A stretch of 64,000 bases of DNA, taken from contig NC_063167.1 of NCBI RefSeq assembly GCF_023159225.1, positions 70,371,798 through 70,435,797 of the forward strand, written 5' to 3'. Position numbers and translations under genes: made by a program. The notes below the pieces were generated by a model. The model saw only the letters and a program-made list of their open reading frames with translations. It was not told the origin of the DNA and searched no databases. The number at the start of each line of letters is the position of its first letter. Within the stretch, counting starts at the first letter, position 1. This DNA comes from Perognathus longimembris pacificus (lineage: Eukaryota; Chordata; Mammalia; Rodentia; Heteromyidae). This document shows positions 12,036-23,110 of this stretch, piece by piece.

Positions 12036-12265
12036 TTTTGGTTGGTCATGGGGCTTGAACTCTGGCCTGGGCACCATCCCTGAGCTCTTCAACTCAAGGC
12101 TAGTGCTCTACCACTTGAGCCACAGCACCACTTCCAGTTTTCTGGTGGTTCATTGGAGATAAAAGTCTGATGGACTTTCCTGCCTGGCCTGACTTTGAAC
12201 CATGATCCCCAGACCTCAGCCTCCTGGGTAGCTAGGATTATAAGCGTGAGCCACTGGTGCCTGGC
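12036..12265 (-). mobile_element. B1-dID-type SINE inside a MIR
   Basis: A full antisense copy from ggtcatggggcttgaactc to gccactggtgcctggc, splitting the MIR. Confidence 0.9.
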
Positions 12266-12345
12266 TGATGAAGTTTTTATGAGGGTAAAAGATGGTCCTA
12301 AAGAAACAAGTGACCTGATACATGGCAGCTTAGGGTAAGAACTTC
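12266..12345 (-). mobile_element. MIR SINE, part 2
   Basis: After the SINE the MIR resumes: gatgaagtttttatgagggtaaaag corresponds to the MIR gttgtgaggattaaatgag segment, and tgacctgatacatggcagct to its end. Confidence 0.6.
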
Positions 12346-12477
12346 ACTCACTTTACCTTCACAATCCAGATCATGGCAGGGTGAGGGGTACTAGGCACAG
12401 GCCCTACCCCTGTGGAGTTCGTTTGAATAATGAATAGGGCTCTCTGTAATGAGGGCTTATAATCCAAGTTTCCAGAT

Positions 12478-12506
12478 CTCTCTCTCTGTCTCTCTGTCTC
12501 TGTCTG

Positions 12507-12542
<36 letters not shown>
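12478..12542. repeat. (TCTC/TCTG)n microsatellite
   Basis: A CT run with interspersed TGTC units. Confidence 0.9.
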
Positions 12543-12620
12543 CTTAACCACTGTGATGGAAATGACCTTTCAAAAAAGTCCAATTTGCAAGGTAAAGTTG
12601 ATGTGTGGAGGGAAGATACA

Positions 12621-12943
12621 GGTGGAGGAGGAGGAGGTGGAGGAAGAGGAGGAGGAGGTGGAGGAAGAGGAGGAGGAGAGGAGGAGGAGGAGGAGGAGGA
12701 GCAGGAGGAGGAGCAGGAGGAGGAGTAAGAGGAGGAGCTGGAGGAGGAGCATGAGGAGGGGCAGGAGGAGGAGGAGCAGGAGGAGGAGCAGGAGGAGCAG
12801 GAGGAGGAGGAGCAGCAGCAGGAGGAGGAGGGACAGTAGGAGGAGGAGCAGGAGAAGGTGTAGCAGGAAGAGGAGGGGCAGGAGGAGGAGCAGGAGGAGG
12901 AGGAGGAGGAGAAGGAGGAGCGGGAGGAGAGGGAGGAGGAGCT
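12621..12943. repeat. GGA/GCA-rich polypurine tract
   Basis: About 320 bases of GGAGGAGGAGCAGGA-type repeats. It creates long open frames in several phases that are pure low complexity (Arg/Glu, Pro/Ala or Leu). Confidence 0.95.
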
Positions 12944-14120
12944 GGGGGAACAGCATTCTGCTCCATGGTTTTGGGCTGTTGGTCAAAGTCAGTGGCTGTT
13001 TGTCAAAGTCAGTGCCTGAGAGGAAGAAGACAGAGCAAATGCAGACCTGGTTACAGTTTACATCAAGAAGCTCAGCCCTTCGTGTATTCCCCCTACAACC
13101 ATAGCGTGTAAATCAGTCCTTCCACCAAAGTCATGAACACTTCCTCCCGAAGGAAGTCCCTCGGGCCATCGGGGTGTCTGAACAGTTCTGTGCACACTTC
13201 TAGATTAGATGGCTTTGTGCACACTGTAAAGGCCTGGCCTCTGCCTCCTTACCCTTCCACCAGCGAGGTGGTCATCACGCACTTGGCATCACTGCAGATC
13301 AAAGAAGATACTTTTAGAATAAAATCTCTACTCCATATGACCTTGTTTGTCCCCTGACACCCAGGCCCCGGTCAGTGACCATCGTGGGAGTGTGACAGCA
13401 GCAGCCTGTGGCATGCTCAGGGCACACCGCTGAGGAAGCTGATGTGCTTCCTGTGCCCTCCGCACGCCTCGCTGTGGGGTGGTCAATTCTCGCCAGTGAG
13501 GTGCACGTGGATGTGACACATTAGATCCACAAAGCCCCCGGGGTCATCTCCATCCTTGCCTCTCCTGAGGCTGTGCCGCCAGGCCCGGGCTGACAGCAGG
13601 AGCTGTGTGCTGAAGACAGCAGGAGGCCCAGAGCCCGGCAACTGAGCGGCCAAAGGCACTTCCACCATCCAGAGCAAGAGGCCAGCACCTGCTGTGTCTC
13701 TCCCACTACTTCCAGATTGTGGCATCCTAATCGTAAACAAAGCAAGTGTGCACCATGGAGCAGCCAGGTCCTTCAGAGCGAGCTGATGGTCGCTCTGGCC
13801 CTGTGCTGGGGGTTCCTCCCTGACAGCCTGAAGCAGAACTTGTGGCTGGACTGGCTATGGGAAGCCAGGCAAGGCAGTGATGGCCACTGCTTAGGCCTCC
13901 TGAGTGGAGGGGAAACGGACCTGGGAGGACAGAGAGAGACAAAGGGCACCTGCTTTCTCTCATGTGCGGAAGTGAGTTCTAAACTACAAACATGCATCAA
14001 AACATATAGAAGGCCTCCTGCAAGATGCACAAGTTGACTGAAGTATAATATATGCAGAGGCAAGTAGCAATGGTAGAACTCCTTTGAACAACAAACTTAG
14101 TTTATCAAAATGAATACCAG
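12944..14120. other. No recognised gene
   Basis: Unique sequence. A small duplication gtcaaagtcagtg occurs twice at about 12,980-13,015. Nothing else seen. Confidence 0.45.
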
Positions 14121-14339
14121 GCTGGGAGTTGGTGACTCACATCCGTACATTTAGCTACTCAGGAGGCTGAGATCTGAGGATTACAGTTTAAAGCCACCCC
14201 TGGCAGGAAAGTCCCTGAGATTCCGATGAATCAGCAAAAAGCTGGAAGTGGAGGTATGGCTCAAATGGTAGAGTGTAGGTCTTGAGGGGAAAAGGTAAGG
14301 AAGAGCACCCTGGCCCTGAGTTCAAGCCCCAGTATCAGC
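14121..14339 (+). mobile_element. B1-dID-type SINE
   Basis: A sense copy from gctgggagttggtgactcac to ttcaagccccagtatcagc. Its tail has become CA repeats (14,340-14,404). Confidence 0.88.
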
Positions 14340-14404
14340 ACACACACACGCACACACACACAAACACACTCACACATATGCACACATGCTCTCTTTCACA
14401 CACA
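14340..14404. repeat. CA-rich microsatellite at a SINE tail
   Basis: (CA)n with CG, AA and TC interruptions, directly following the SINE 3' end. Confidence 0.85.
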
Positions 14405-14690
14405 ATGAATACTAGGAAGCTGAAACAGGGGAGTGGGGATCATGGTGAAGGGAACAGAGGAATGGATAGAGAAAGGGCAAATGCAGTCACAACAGTCAAT
14501 GTACATAAGCACAAATGGAACCAGGTAACTTGAGAAATGGTGGGGTCGGGAGAGAAGGAGAGAGATGGAAGGGGTGACATTGATCAAGATGCATTGTACT
14601 CATGAATTGTTATGGTGAATTGAAACCCCTTTGTTCAACTACCTAACTATACTAATAAAAATGCATAAATTGATCAATCAAAAAATAAAA
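14402..14690 (+). mobile_element. LINE-1 3' UTR tail
   Basis: A purine-rich stretch (gggagagaaggagagagatgg) leads to catTGTACTCATGAATTG..., aaacccctttgttcaacta and aataaaaatg. This is the same plan as the L1 tail at 60,530-60,610 (tgtactca..., aacccctctgtact, aataaaggg). Only the 3' end is present. Confidence 0.55.
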
Positions 14691-14817
14691 CCTGCACCTT
14701 CAACTCCAGTTGTCCCCTGCTATCAATAAATCACTAGACAGGAACCACGCAGATACCCAAGTCCAAGGATCCTCTAGTCCTGAGAGGAAATGGCATAGTA
14801 TTTGAGGATAATGCATG

Positions 14818-14992
14818 CATACTTTCGTGTATATGTGATGCACACGCATCTATGAATGTAAAGTGTGCATGCACATCCTAGTATATAAAGTATGTGTGTA
14901 TACCTTTGTGTATAAAGTATGCATGCACACCCTCATGTATATATATATGATGCATGCACACCTTTGTGTATAATGTGTGCACATCATCCTTG
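14818..14992. repeat. AT/GT minisatellite, unit about 27 bp
   Basis: Units of the type aaagtatgcatgcacacc plus tttgtgtat recur about five times with indels. Confidence 0.6.
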
Positions 14993-15214
14993 TGTTGGAG
15001 CTACTCTAGCTCACTTACAATGCCTAATATAATGTGAATGCTAAGAAAGCAATTTTTATACTATGTTTTGTAGAGTATAGTGACAAAAAAAGCTGTGTGT
15101 CCATGCTTGGTACAGGAACAGTTCTCTTAATTAACCCTCAACATTGATTAGCCTCTAATATTTCATCTCATGAACCCAGGAATGTCTCCTGAAATAGAGC
15201 TTGCTAGGGGTTCC

Positions 15215-15588
15215 GTGAGGTGCAGGGCAGGCCACATGGGTGCCCATGGTGTGCGGGGCAGGCCATGAGGTGGCCCTGGGGTGTGGGGCACACCACAAGG
15301 GACTATGAGGTGTGGAGCAAGGCATGAGAGGGCCTGTGAGGTGTGGGGCAGGCCATGAGGGGGCCCACAGGGTGTGGGGCAAGGCCATAAGGGGGCCTAT
15401 GAGGTGCGAGGCAGGCCATGAGGGCCCGTGGGGTACTGGACAGGGCCATGAGGGGGCCCACAGGGTACAGAGCAGGGCCACGAGGTGGCCAGTGGAGCAT
15501 GGGGCAGGCCACAAGGGCAGGCCACCACCAAGGTCCATGGGGTGAGGGACAGGTCAGGAGGGGTCGTGGGATATGGGGCAGGGCCATT
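15215..15588. repeat. GC-rich minisatellite, unit about 32 bp
   Basis: About eleven degenerate copies of a unit containing gaggtgtggggcaggccatg followed by agggggcc. It keeps several frames open on both strands, but the predicted peptides are repeat artefacts. Confidence 0.9.
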
Positions 15589-15872
15589 CAGCAGTACCCT
15601 CAACCCCAGCCAAGGTGGTCCTCAGGTTGGACTGTCCTGACCCCCCACTCGCCCAGGCCTGTGGCCATGTCTTCTCAACGTCCCCACGGGAGGGCTCTGG
15701 CCTGGCAGAGGGGGTTGCTTCCTCTCTCTCAGAAGGGCAAAGGGAAGGCCGAGTCCTCGGGGCTGAGGGGGCTGGCCTGGAAGCTGTCAGCTCCAGCTCT
15801 TCCTGCCGCGTGACTTCTACATGTCCTCTCCCTGCTCACATTATTTTTTCCCTTGTCAAAAAAGTTCCTATT

Positions 15873-16076
15873 GGGGCTGGGGATATGGCCTAGTGGCAAG
15901 AGTGCCTGCCTCATATACATGGGGCCCTGGGTTCGATTCCCCAGCACCACATATACAGAAAATGGCCAGAAGTGGCACTGTGGCTCAAGTGGCAGAGTGC
16001 TAGCCTTGAGCAAAAAGAAGCCAGGGACAGCGCTCAGGCCCTGAGTCCAAGCCCCAGGACTGACCAAAAAAGAAAA
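15873..16076 (+). mobile_element. IDL-Geo SINE, AAAAAG subtype
   Basis: A full dimer with GAGCAAAAAGAAG in the right half and AAAAAGTTCCTATT flanks at 15,858-15,872 and 16,077-16,090. Confidence 0.93.
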
Positions 16077-16464
16077 AAAAAGTTCCTATTTTCCTCCGCG
16101 AAACCTTTCCCCTGGCAGATCTGCTTTGTGTTTGGTTCTGTTTTTTCCTTACTTTCTAGACGTCACTAATGAGGTCAAAGCCAGACATCTGGCCACAGGT
16201 GACCCATGGCCTTCAGGCCTCGTTTGAGGACATGGGGTGCGCTGCGCTTGTGGAAGTCACAGAACTGGACGTGGACCAGGAATCACAACGGTCTCCCGCC
16301 GGGGCAGCACCCCAGCCCTGGGCCAGACACTTCCGTACCCCTAACTCATCTCCCGAGCATCTCAGCCCATCATCCCACCTTACAGACACAAACATGGAGT
16401 CTCAAGATCAACAGACACCCCAGATGAAAGCCCAGGCAATCGCAACACAGGTGCAGGATCTACT

Positions 16465-16515
16465 GTGTGTGTGTCCGTGTGTGTGTCCGTGAGCGCCTGT
16501 GCACACGTGCGCGCC
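16465..16515. repeat. Alternating GT/GC tract
   Basis: gtgtgtgtccgtgtgtgtgtcc then gtgcacacgtgcgcgcccgcgcac. A Z-DNA candidate at a SINE tail. Confidence 0.75.
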
Positions 16516-16523
16516 CGCGCACT

Positions 16524-16739
16524 CTAGGATTGTGGCTTGAACTCAGGGCTTTGCTTGGCTTTTTTGCTAACGGCAAGTGATCTACCACTTGAACCACACC
16601 TCCACTTCTGGATTTTTAATGATTCATTGGAGATAGAGTCTCTTGCATTTGTCTGTCCCGGGCTGGCTTTGCACTGGGATCCTCAGATTGCAGCCTCCTG
16701 AGTAGCTAGGATTGCAGGCATGAGCACCAGCCCCCAGCT
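16524..16739 (-). mobile_element. B1-dID-type SINE
   Basis: An antisense copy from aggattgtggcttgaactc to gattgcaggcatgagcacc, preceded by an alternating GT/GC tract. Confidence 0.88.
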
Positions 16740-18184
16740 GCCCTTTGTTGTTCAGAGGGACTCCAGGAAGTTATTGCACTGTACAATTCTCAAACCCATG
16801 CATAGAGTCCCAGCCTGACCTTCCTGCATGAGGATGCTTGCCTCACCAAGTGGAAATGATGCTGCTTAAAAACCAGCAAAGGCAAGAAATACCAGGATTA
16901 CAAAATTTAGGGCATTCTTTTTGGACCAATTGCTTCCTTTTTCGTTTTGCCAAATGCTGAATTGAAAGGGTGGGTCCTTTCTTCTCCATTTCCTTCACTG
17001 TTTCCGGGAGACACTGCTTCCCCCAGGAGGTGGGGCACTGGAGTGAGAGTCTGGCTTCAAATCCCGTCACCCTGAGTCTGCTGTGGACGGCTTCCCACCA
17101 GTGCTTCCCAGGTTTGCCAGCCGTTACCTGGGGCCACCAGGGCCCCAGCTGGTGTGCTTCCCTGTGCCAGTCAGGGGGTAGACGGCTCGATTTTAGGCTC
17201 TTAGATCCCCCGGCCCAAGCCCCTCACTGGAGTACCTTGTGCATCCTGGATTAGGGGCACCTTCTCCTAAGGGCACCCGGCCCCTTGCGCCCTGGGCACT
17301 GGTGCTCCCTGGGCCTCAAGACCGGCTGTCTGGCCCTTTGTGGGGAAAGTGATTTTACAGTTCCTGTATTTAGGACATCACGATAGGTTGCCATGGAAAA
17401 ATGACATCTTCTAATTAAAACCAGAGAGGTCACAAGTTTCCCAGAACAAGTAGGGCACAGATCCTAAAAGGAAAGAAATGAAACATTTGAAAAAAAAAAA
17501 GTCAAATAAACCTCTGGGGCTGTCGGGCTGTAACTTTCCAAACCTGGGTGGATGTGGGTGCTGATGGGCAGTCGGGCCCCCGGGGCTCCGGGTCGCCAGG
17601 GGCTGGCGGGGGATGGCCTCTCATCTGTGGGCTCCCGGGATTCCCCTGCCTGCTGGGAAGGCATAGAAGGTAGCAGGGTTGCCCCCCCAAGGCGGCTGGT
17701 TCCCAGAGCCCCTTCACCACTGCCACAGTCCCTTCCTTGGGCATGCACCGAGCACAGCAACCGCCCAAGCCTGTGCCTCCCTCCCGGCTGCGGATGCCTC
17801 CAGGCAGGCACCAAGACACACTGAGGATGCCAGGGGCTAAAATGTTTATACACAACACGTGTGCACTCACTCTTCCACAAGGGAATAACAACAACTACAA
17901 TAATAGCTGTCTCCTGTGTGCATGGTGATCATCTTCTTTTACAGTACAGGTGTCTTTCCACTAATGGGACAAAGTTGGATTTAAATCCATCACTGACTCC
18001 AGAGCTCAGGAACGTACGAATCCCCGGGGGCCGTGAGCCCTCCCTCCAAGGCGGGTGGCCGTCCTGCGGCCAGCAGGGCCCTCAGCCCTGGCTCCGCCCC
18101 TCGCTGCCAATTCACTGGCACTGTCACATCGCTAGTGAGCCCTGCGCTAAAGCAAGAAGGAGAGCCCATGCTTCAGCCCAGCTG
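16740..18184. other. No recognised gene
   Basis: Unique, GC-rich between 17,500 and 17,830. No domain in any frame. Confidence 0.45.
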
Positions 18185-18240
18185 CCGGCACAAGAGCTCA
18201 AGGACAGTGCCCAGGCCCTGAGTTCAAGCCCCAGGACCAG
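18185..18240 (+). mobile_element. B1-dID 3' fragment
   Basis: Only the end of the right monomer is present: acaagagctcaaggacagtg...tgagttcaagccccaggacc, followed by CA repeats at 18,246-18,263. Confidence 0.7.
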
Positions 18241-18263
18241 TGCGTGCACACACACACATACAC

Positions 18264-19125
18264 GCTGCATTGCTGTGAGTATCCCATGGATCACGGTGTT
18301 CAACTGCTAAGAACCAAACACTATAATCTTATTGCTTATTGTTAACTATTATGGTAATTTACTGGTTACTATATATCATTATTATTATACTTCAGACAGA
18401 AAAATTAGGAACGAATGGGTAAACTGAGCTTCCAAATATATCATTATTCCAAGAGAATCCCATTACATAATGGAATTCTGTGAATGCAAAATGTTTTTCA
18501 GGGAAAAGAAAATGAAGGCACGCTGGGTGACCCCGAGCTGGCGAACAATGGCTGTGGTGATCAAGATAATTATGTGTGGATGGGAGGAATTGGGGCCGCT
18601 CTGTCTGCCCACAGGAGCAGGGCTTGGCAGAATGGGGAGCCTGAGTCTGCATCCATGGTCCTTCATCCATGGTCCTCCGTCTGCCGTCCTCCGCTTGTAG
18701 GTCCATCAGCTGGGACCAGTGACTCTCCCCCAAGGCCTGGCTCCTCGGTGTAAACTGGGGATCACTGTGATGAGTACATTAGCACAGCAGTGGTCCGCTT
18801 GACATGGGGCTCTGTGAACACTCTTGCAGCCTGCAGTTTACAGCAGGAGAGACAGAGAAAGTTGATCTCTTGAGATGTGGTAGAGAGGTGGGCAGAGGGA
18901 AGGCCAAGACCAGGACAGGCTTTTTAGCCCTCTAGAAGCTGGACAGAGGAAGACCAAGATGGCGGGGTAACAGGGTGAGGAAGCCAACAGCCCCCAAAGT
19001 AGCAGGTACAGCTTCAGAGATGTTGACTCCCAGTCCACAGAACCACCCAGTACAGAGGCTGAGTGACTGGAACTGGGCCCATCGGCCCAAGGCCCTGCCT
19101 AGGGCTTGCACAGGCTGGCCCAAGT
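18264..19125. other. No recognised gene
   Basis: AT-rich to 18,440, then mixed. A short duplication of catccatggtcctcc lies at about 18,650-18,680. Confidence 0.45.
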
Positions 19126-19157
19126 GTGAAATTTGGATTGGTTTTGTATGTGTGCGT

Positions 19158-19381
19158 GCTTGTCTTAGGGCTTGATCTCAGGGCCGAGTGCTGTCCTTGA
19201 CCCTTTCCACTCACAACTGGTACTCTACCACTTGAGCCAGAGCTCTACTTCTGGCATTTTGGTGGCTCATTGGAGATAAGAGTCTCACAGACTTTCCTGC
19301 CCAGGCTGCCTTTGAACCACAATCTTCGGATCTCAGTCTCCTGAGTGGCTGGGGTGACACGCGTGAGCCACTGGGGCCTGG
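19158..19381 (-). mobile_element. B1-dID-type SINE
   Basis: An antisense copy with flanks TGAAATTTGGA at 19,126-19,136 and 19,382-19,392. Confidence 0.9.
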
Positions 19382-19637
19382 TGAAATTTGGACTTAGGGT
19401 ATTTTCTCCAGATGAGTTCATGCAGGCACTAAGAAACGTGGAAACGAGGAAATCTTACCTGAGGGCATTACTTTGCTGCGTTCCATCCTCAAATGCACGT
19501 TGAGTATTGCCAAGAATTTACTTCTTATCAATCCTGTGTGATGCTGAAAATCATCTAATCATAATTCAACATAAAGTGATTATGTTTTAAATTATAAAAA
19601 GTTTAAAACATAATATTTTTTATGAAACATCTGGCTT

Positions 19638-19792
19638 GTCTTCTTCCTCTTTCTTCCCCTTTGTCCTCCTTCTCCTCCTTCTCTTCCTCCTCCTCCTGCT
19701 CTTCCTCCTCCCTCTGCTCTTCCTCCTCCTCCTCCTGCCCCTCCTCCTCCTCCTCCTCCTCCTGCTCTTCCTCCTCCTCCTTCTTCTTCTCT
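19638..19792. repeat. Pyrimidine-rich TCC/TCT tract
   Basis: About 155 bases of CTCCTCCTCCTG-type repeats. Confidence 0.92.
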
Positions 19793-19984
19793 GTATCTGA
19801 AGCCTCTGGGAAGTCCCAGTCGGGTGAGCAGATGGAGAATGGGCAGTGTTACATGGGCCAGGCTGGGAAGGCACACACACGTGGACAGGCCCGTGCCTCA
19901 CCGATGTCTTCCAAGATCACCGTGTGTCCCGGCATCGCACTTTAGCATGTACCTGGGTGGAAAATAACCTATGAGACTCGTGGG

Positions 19985-20105
19985 CAGGGACAGGAGGGGA
20001 AACGAGGAAGCAAAGGAAGGGGTCGCACTGTCCAAAAGGGAAACATACTCATTACCTGGCATGTCATGGTAACCCCTCGTACACCTTCACAGTAACAAAA
20101 CTTAT
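19985..20105 (+). mobile_element. Possible LINE-1 3' UTR tail
   Basis: A purine-rich run (gggacaggaggggaaacgagg) is followed by acatactcattacctggcatg and gtaacccctcgtacaccttcacagtaac, parallel to the L1 tail at 60,538-60,600. Short and diverged. Confidence 0.4.
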
Positions 20106-20684
20106 TTTTTAAATTATGAAATATTTTCACAGTTACTCCCTCACTGTTAAATAGAGCAGATGTTCTCATCTTCTGACACAAATCATCCCCACATCCATGA
20201 GACCTAAGGCACGGTGAAGATGGTTGTGTCCCCTGACCTTGGAAGAGCAGCTGGCCTGGCTCTGTGGGACATGGATGCCGGCTTGCAGGTGGGCACCGCC
20301 ATTGCCAGAGTCTTGCTCACTGGTGCCTGGTGCCAGGGAAGGAATATTCTGGAACAGCTGAGGGCTCAGACGGCTGGAGGGCCTCAGCCTCATCTCTACT
20401 GCCCGCCAGCTGAGGGTTAGAGCACAGGTGTGCTGCGTCTGTGGGGAGGCAGTCCCCGCACTGACTCGGGAAATCACAAGTACTTGTTTCCGAAGGGACC
20501 CCCAAAAGTGTGTAAGGCACTGCTACTGATGCAGCTTGGCGAGAACTCGGGGAGCCCTTCTCAGGGCCTCGTTGCAGAACACAGAAGCGAACACTTCCCA
20601 TGCCCCCTTGAGGACGGTAGGCTGGGCTGGGGTGGGGCTCGAGCATGGAAACACCAGGCCCCGTGTACAAACCTAAAACCTTGA
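20106..20684. other. No recognised gene
   Basis: Unique sequence with overlapping short frames on both strands; no domain. Confidence 0.45.
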
Positions 20685-20860
20685 AAGCCACGTGCAATGG
20701 TGTTTGTCTTGGGAAAATTGCAGTTCAAGGCCAGCCCACACAGGAAAATCCCTCATCTCAGCCAAGAAAAAGCTGGGCATGTAGACACGTGCCCCATCTT
20801 AGCTACATGAGAAGGTAAGCAGGAAGACTGTGGCTCGAGCTAGCCCGGCAAAACCATGAC
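20685..20860 (+). mobile_element. Old B1-like SINE
   Basis: Two B1-like pieces: cgtgcaatggtgtttg...gcagttcaaggccagccc, and gggcatgtagacacgtgcc...tagctacatgagaagg. A TCTA repeat follows at 20,866-20,936. Confidence 0.5.
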
Positions 20861-20865
20861 TGTCT

Positions 20866-20936
20866 GTTCTGCCTGTCAGTCTGCCTATCTATCTTTCAAT
20901 CTCTCTATCTCCATCTATCTATCTATTATCTATACT
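20866..20936. repeat. (TCTA)n microsatellite
   Basis: A degenerate CTAT/CTGT tetranucleotide tract. Confidence 0.75.
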
Positions 20937-20939
20937 TCC

Positions 20940-21130
20940 ATGAAGATACCATGATAAACCTTACTTAAATCTCTTCGGAAGGTGGGATTGAGGATGAGTG
21001 CAGTAGAGGTGAGGGTCTGATCAGAGCACATTGCACACACTTGTCTAAATATCACAGTGAAATTCCTTTGTACAGTTAAATGTGTGCTAGTAAAGAAGGA
21101 AGGCCAAAAGAAGGAAAAGAAAAATGACAA
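20940..21130 (+). mobile_element. LINE-1 3' UTR tail
   Basis: The segment gatcagagcacattgcacacacttgt...cagtgaaattcctttgtacagttaa...gtgctagtaaag matches the known rodent L1 end (gtacaat...aaaccccttTGTACAatta...gctaataaa). Confidence 0.55.
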
Positions 21131-21859
21131 AAGGAAGACAAACTGGCAGCATGGTTTCAGTAAGTGAAAACCCTAGTACTGACTTGAAAATCCAAAACAA
21201 AACACCATGCGGCTCCCCAGCAGGGGTGCAGGGGCGGGCTCTCCAGCAGGGGTACAGGGGCAGTGGCTGCTGGAGTGGCGCTCTGGCCCCACCTCCGTGG
21301 CATTGCTTCTGGCCCTGAGCTTGCCTCCTGGCTCAAGCCGGGCTTTCCATACCTTGTCAGCCACACTACCACCTACATGTGGCCTCAGAGGTGGGGTGGG
21401 ACGAGGTGGGTGCTGGGGTCAAGGGTCAGGGTGTCCCCAGCTTCCTGAAGTGCCAGACGCTTTGACTTGCTTCTCTATGTCCTGCCATGCTCCGAGGGAG
21501 CTGGGCCGGCAGTGCATCCTCCACAAAGGATGCCTGTCTTGCTCGGGTTTTATGGCTGCCGTGACTAATCAGGACGAGGGCCGGCCGCATGCCAGCTCTT
21601 CCAGAGGGCTGACCTCCGTGGCCATGCATGTGGAAAATGCCATTCATCTGTGCCTCAGAAGAAGGGGTCCTTTTTGATGTTGGAAACCTCACCCTCTGAC
21701 CAGCGTAAAGTGGAGCCATCCCTGGCCTGCAGCAGTGCTAAGTGCTTTGTGGGTTTCTGAGAAAGACACACTTGAGAGCCTGTGTGCCAGCAAGAACTGT
21801 GCTGCTTTGATTCTACAAGAGCGTTTCAACTGGGGCCATGCTTGCTGGCCCTGAGATTC
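21131..21859. other. No recognised gene
   Basis: Unique sequence. A tandem pair of ccagcaggggtgcaggggc-type units lies at 21,218-21,262. Confidence 0.45.
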
Positions 21860-21968
21860 GATGATGATGGTGGTGGTGGTGATGGTGCTTGGTACTGGTG
21901 ATGGTGGTAATGATGATGGTGATGGTGGTGATGATGATGATGGTGATGACGATGGTGATGGTGGTGGC
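21860..21968. repeat. GAT/GGT microsatellite, left part
   Basis: A mixed (GATGGT)n tract, codon-like in trinucleotide steps. It is interrupted by the solo LTR and resumes at 22,808. Confidence 0.85.
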
Positions 21969-22807
21969 TGTAATGGCGTCCGAAGTGGGGGGATCCCCCA
22001 TCCCTCCAAGAGTCCACCACTCAGAGACAGTCTCAAGCAAAAAGATGGATTTATTGGGGAAGTTTCGGATAGACCAGTCCCAGGTTTCAGAAGAACATAT
22101 AACACAAAACAGGACAGCGGCACAGAGACTTTCAGAGGATTTCCAAGCACCAACAAACCAATTCAGCTCCAATGGAGAGCTGAATTGGGACGCCATGGGG
22201 ACACAAGACTCGAACATGTGGCATGGTGTAATGGCGCCTGAGTTGGCCTGCCTCTAAATAGGGTCAGATCAGGAGGCAGGGTCACAGGAAGCTCCCAGTT
22301 CCAAGCACTTGAAAGACAGGCTCAGTAACCTATAGGCCATGTGCCCGCCCCGGTTTCTCTTGGGGTTCAGGAGCTTCCATCACCTGGGGATGGGGCTTTC
22401 CTTCCTATAGGAATCCAGGCAAGCCCATCAAGAATTGGAGCAAGGGGGCTGGGGATATAGCCTAGTGGCAAGAGTGCCTGCCTCGGATACACGAGGCCCT
22501 AGGTTCGATTCCCCAGCACCACATATACAGAAAATGGCCAGAAGGGGCGCTGTGGCTCAAGTGGCAGAGTGCTAGCCTTGAGCGGGAAGAAGCCAGGGAC
22601 AGTGCTCGGGCCCTGAGTCCAAGGCCCAGGACTGGCCAAAAAAAAAAAAAAAAGAATTGGAGCAAGGATTCAGTGGGGGGAGGGGCACTATTGTTTACAA
22701 GGAGAGGAAATCTTGCAAGGCCTCTGAGCAGCCAGGGCTAGGGAGATTGTGGAGATGGAGTCAGCTTCTGCCCTCTTTCGCTGGCCAGATCTGACCTCCG
22801 TATTACA
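21969..22807 (-). mobile_element. Solo LTR, antisense, carrying a SINE
   Basis: The unit starts TGTAATGGCGTCC and ends TCCGTATTACA, so its ends are inverted TGTAAT/ATTACA. On the minus strand it has an AATAAA signal (TTTATT at about 22,049-22,054 on the plus strand). Without the SINE it is about 610 bp. It sits within a GAT/GGT microsatellite found on both sides (21,860-21,968 and 22,808-22,872), so an exact target duplication cannot be read. The family is not identified. Confidence 0.7.
22445..22651 (+). mobile_element. IDL-Geo SINE, GCGGG subtype, inside the LTR
   Basis: This is a full-length dimer with B box GGTTCGATTCC and a right-monomer GAGCGGGAAGAAG signature. Target copies AAGAATTGGAGCAAG at 22,430-22,444 and 22,652-22,666 are identical, so it jumped into the LTR after the LTR was in place. 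Confidence 0.93.
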
Positions 22808-22872
22808 GTGGTGGTGGTGATGATGATGGTAATGGTGATGGTAATGATGGTGGTGACGATGATGGTGGTGCT
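22808..22872. repeat. GAT/GGT microsatellite, right part
   Basis: The continuation of the microsatellite on the far side of the LTR, with the same GGT and GATGAT composition. Confidence 0.8.
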
Positions 22873-22879
22873 AGCAGGG

Positions 22880-23110
22880 GACAGAGCTCATAGTACACTT
22901 ACTGTATGCCACACGCTGCATGTTCTCTAGGTGTACCTTGGTGGCCTTCTCAGTTACATTATGGGGCAGGTGCACAACCACCCACCTTGCAGATGAGAAA
23001 CACTTGCCACAGAGCACTGGGCTTGCAGTTGTGGGGCTGAGATGCACAGCAAGGTGGTTTGTTGCCAGCCAGGGCTGGGGTTCCAGCTCCACCACTGAGG
23101 GATGCAAGCC
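22880..23110 (+). mobile_element. MIR SINE (ancient), diverged
   Basis: It shows tacacttactgtatgccacacgctgcatg, then ttatggggcaggtgc, then cttgcagatgagaaacacttgcc and ggctggggttccagctcc, in MIR order but diverged. Confidence 0.6.

Noticed and set aside
12544..13104. Overlapping frames of 138-183 codons rich in Arg/Glu, Leu or Pro/Ala
   Set aside because: They come wholly from the GGA/GCA polypurine tract. Three phases and both strands are open, as expected for a trinucleotide repeat, and no start context or domain is seen.
15215..15588. CRISPR-like array
   Set aside because: Units of about 32 bp are contiguous and degenerate, without unique spacers, and the DNA is mammalian.
15873..15945. 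tRNA gene (A and B boxes present)
   Set aside because: The sequence is the left monomer of a dispersed SINE with flanking target duplications and an A-rich tail; the tRNA fold is degenerate.
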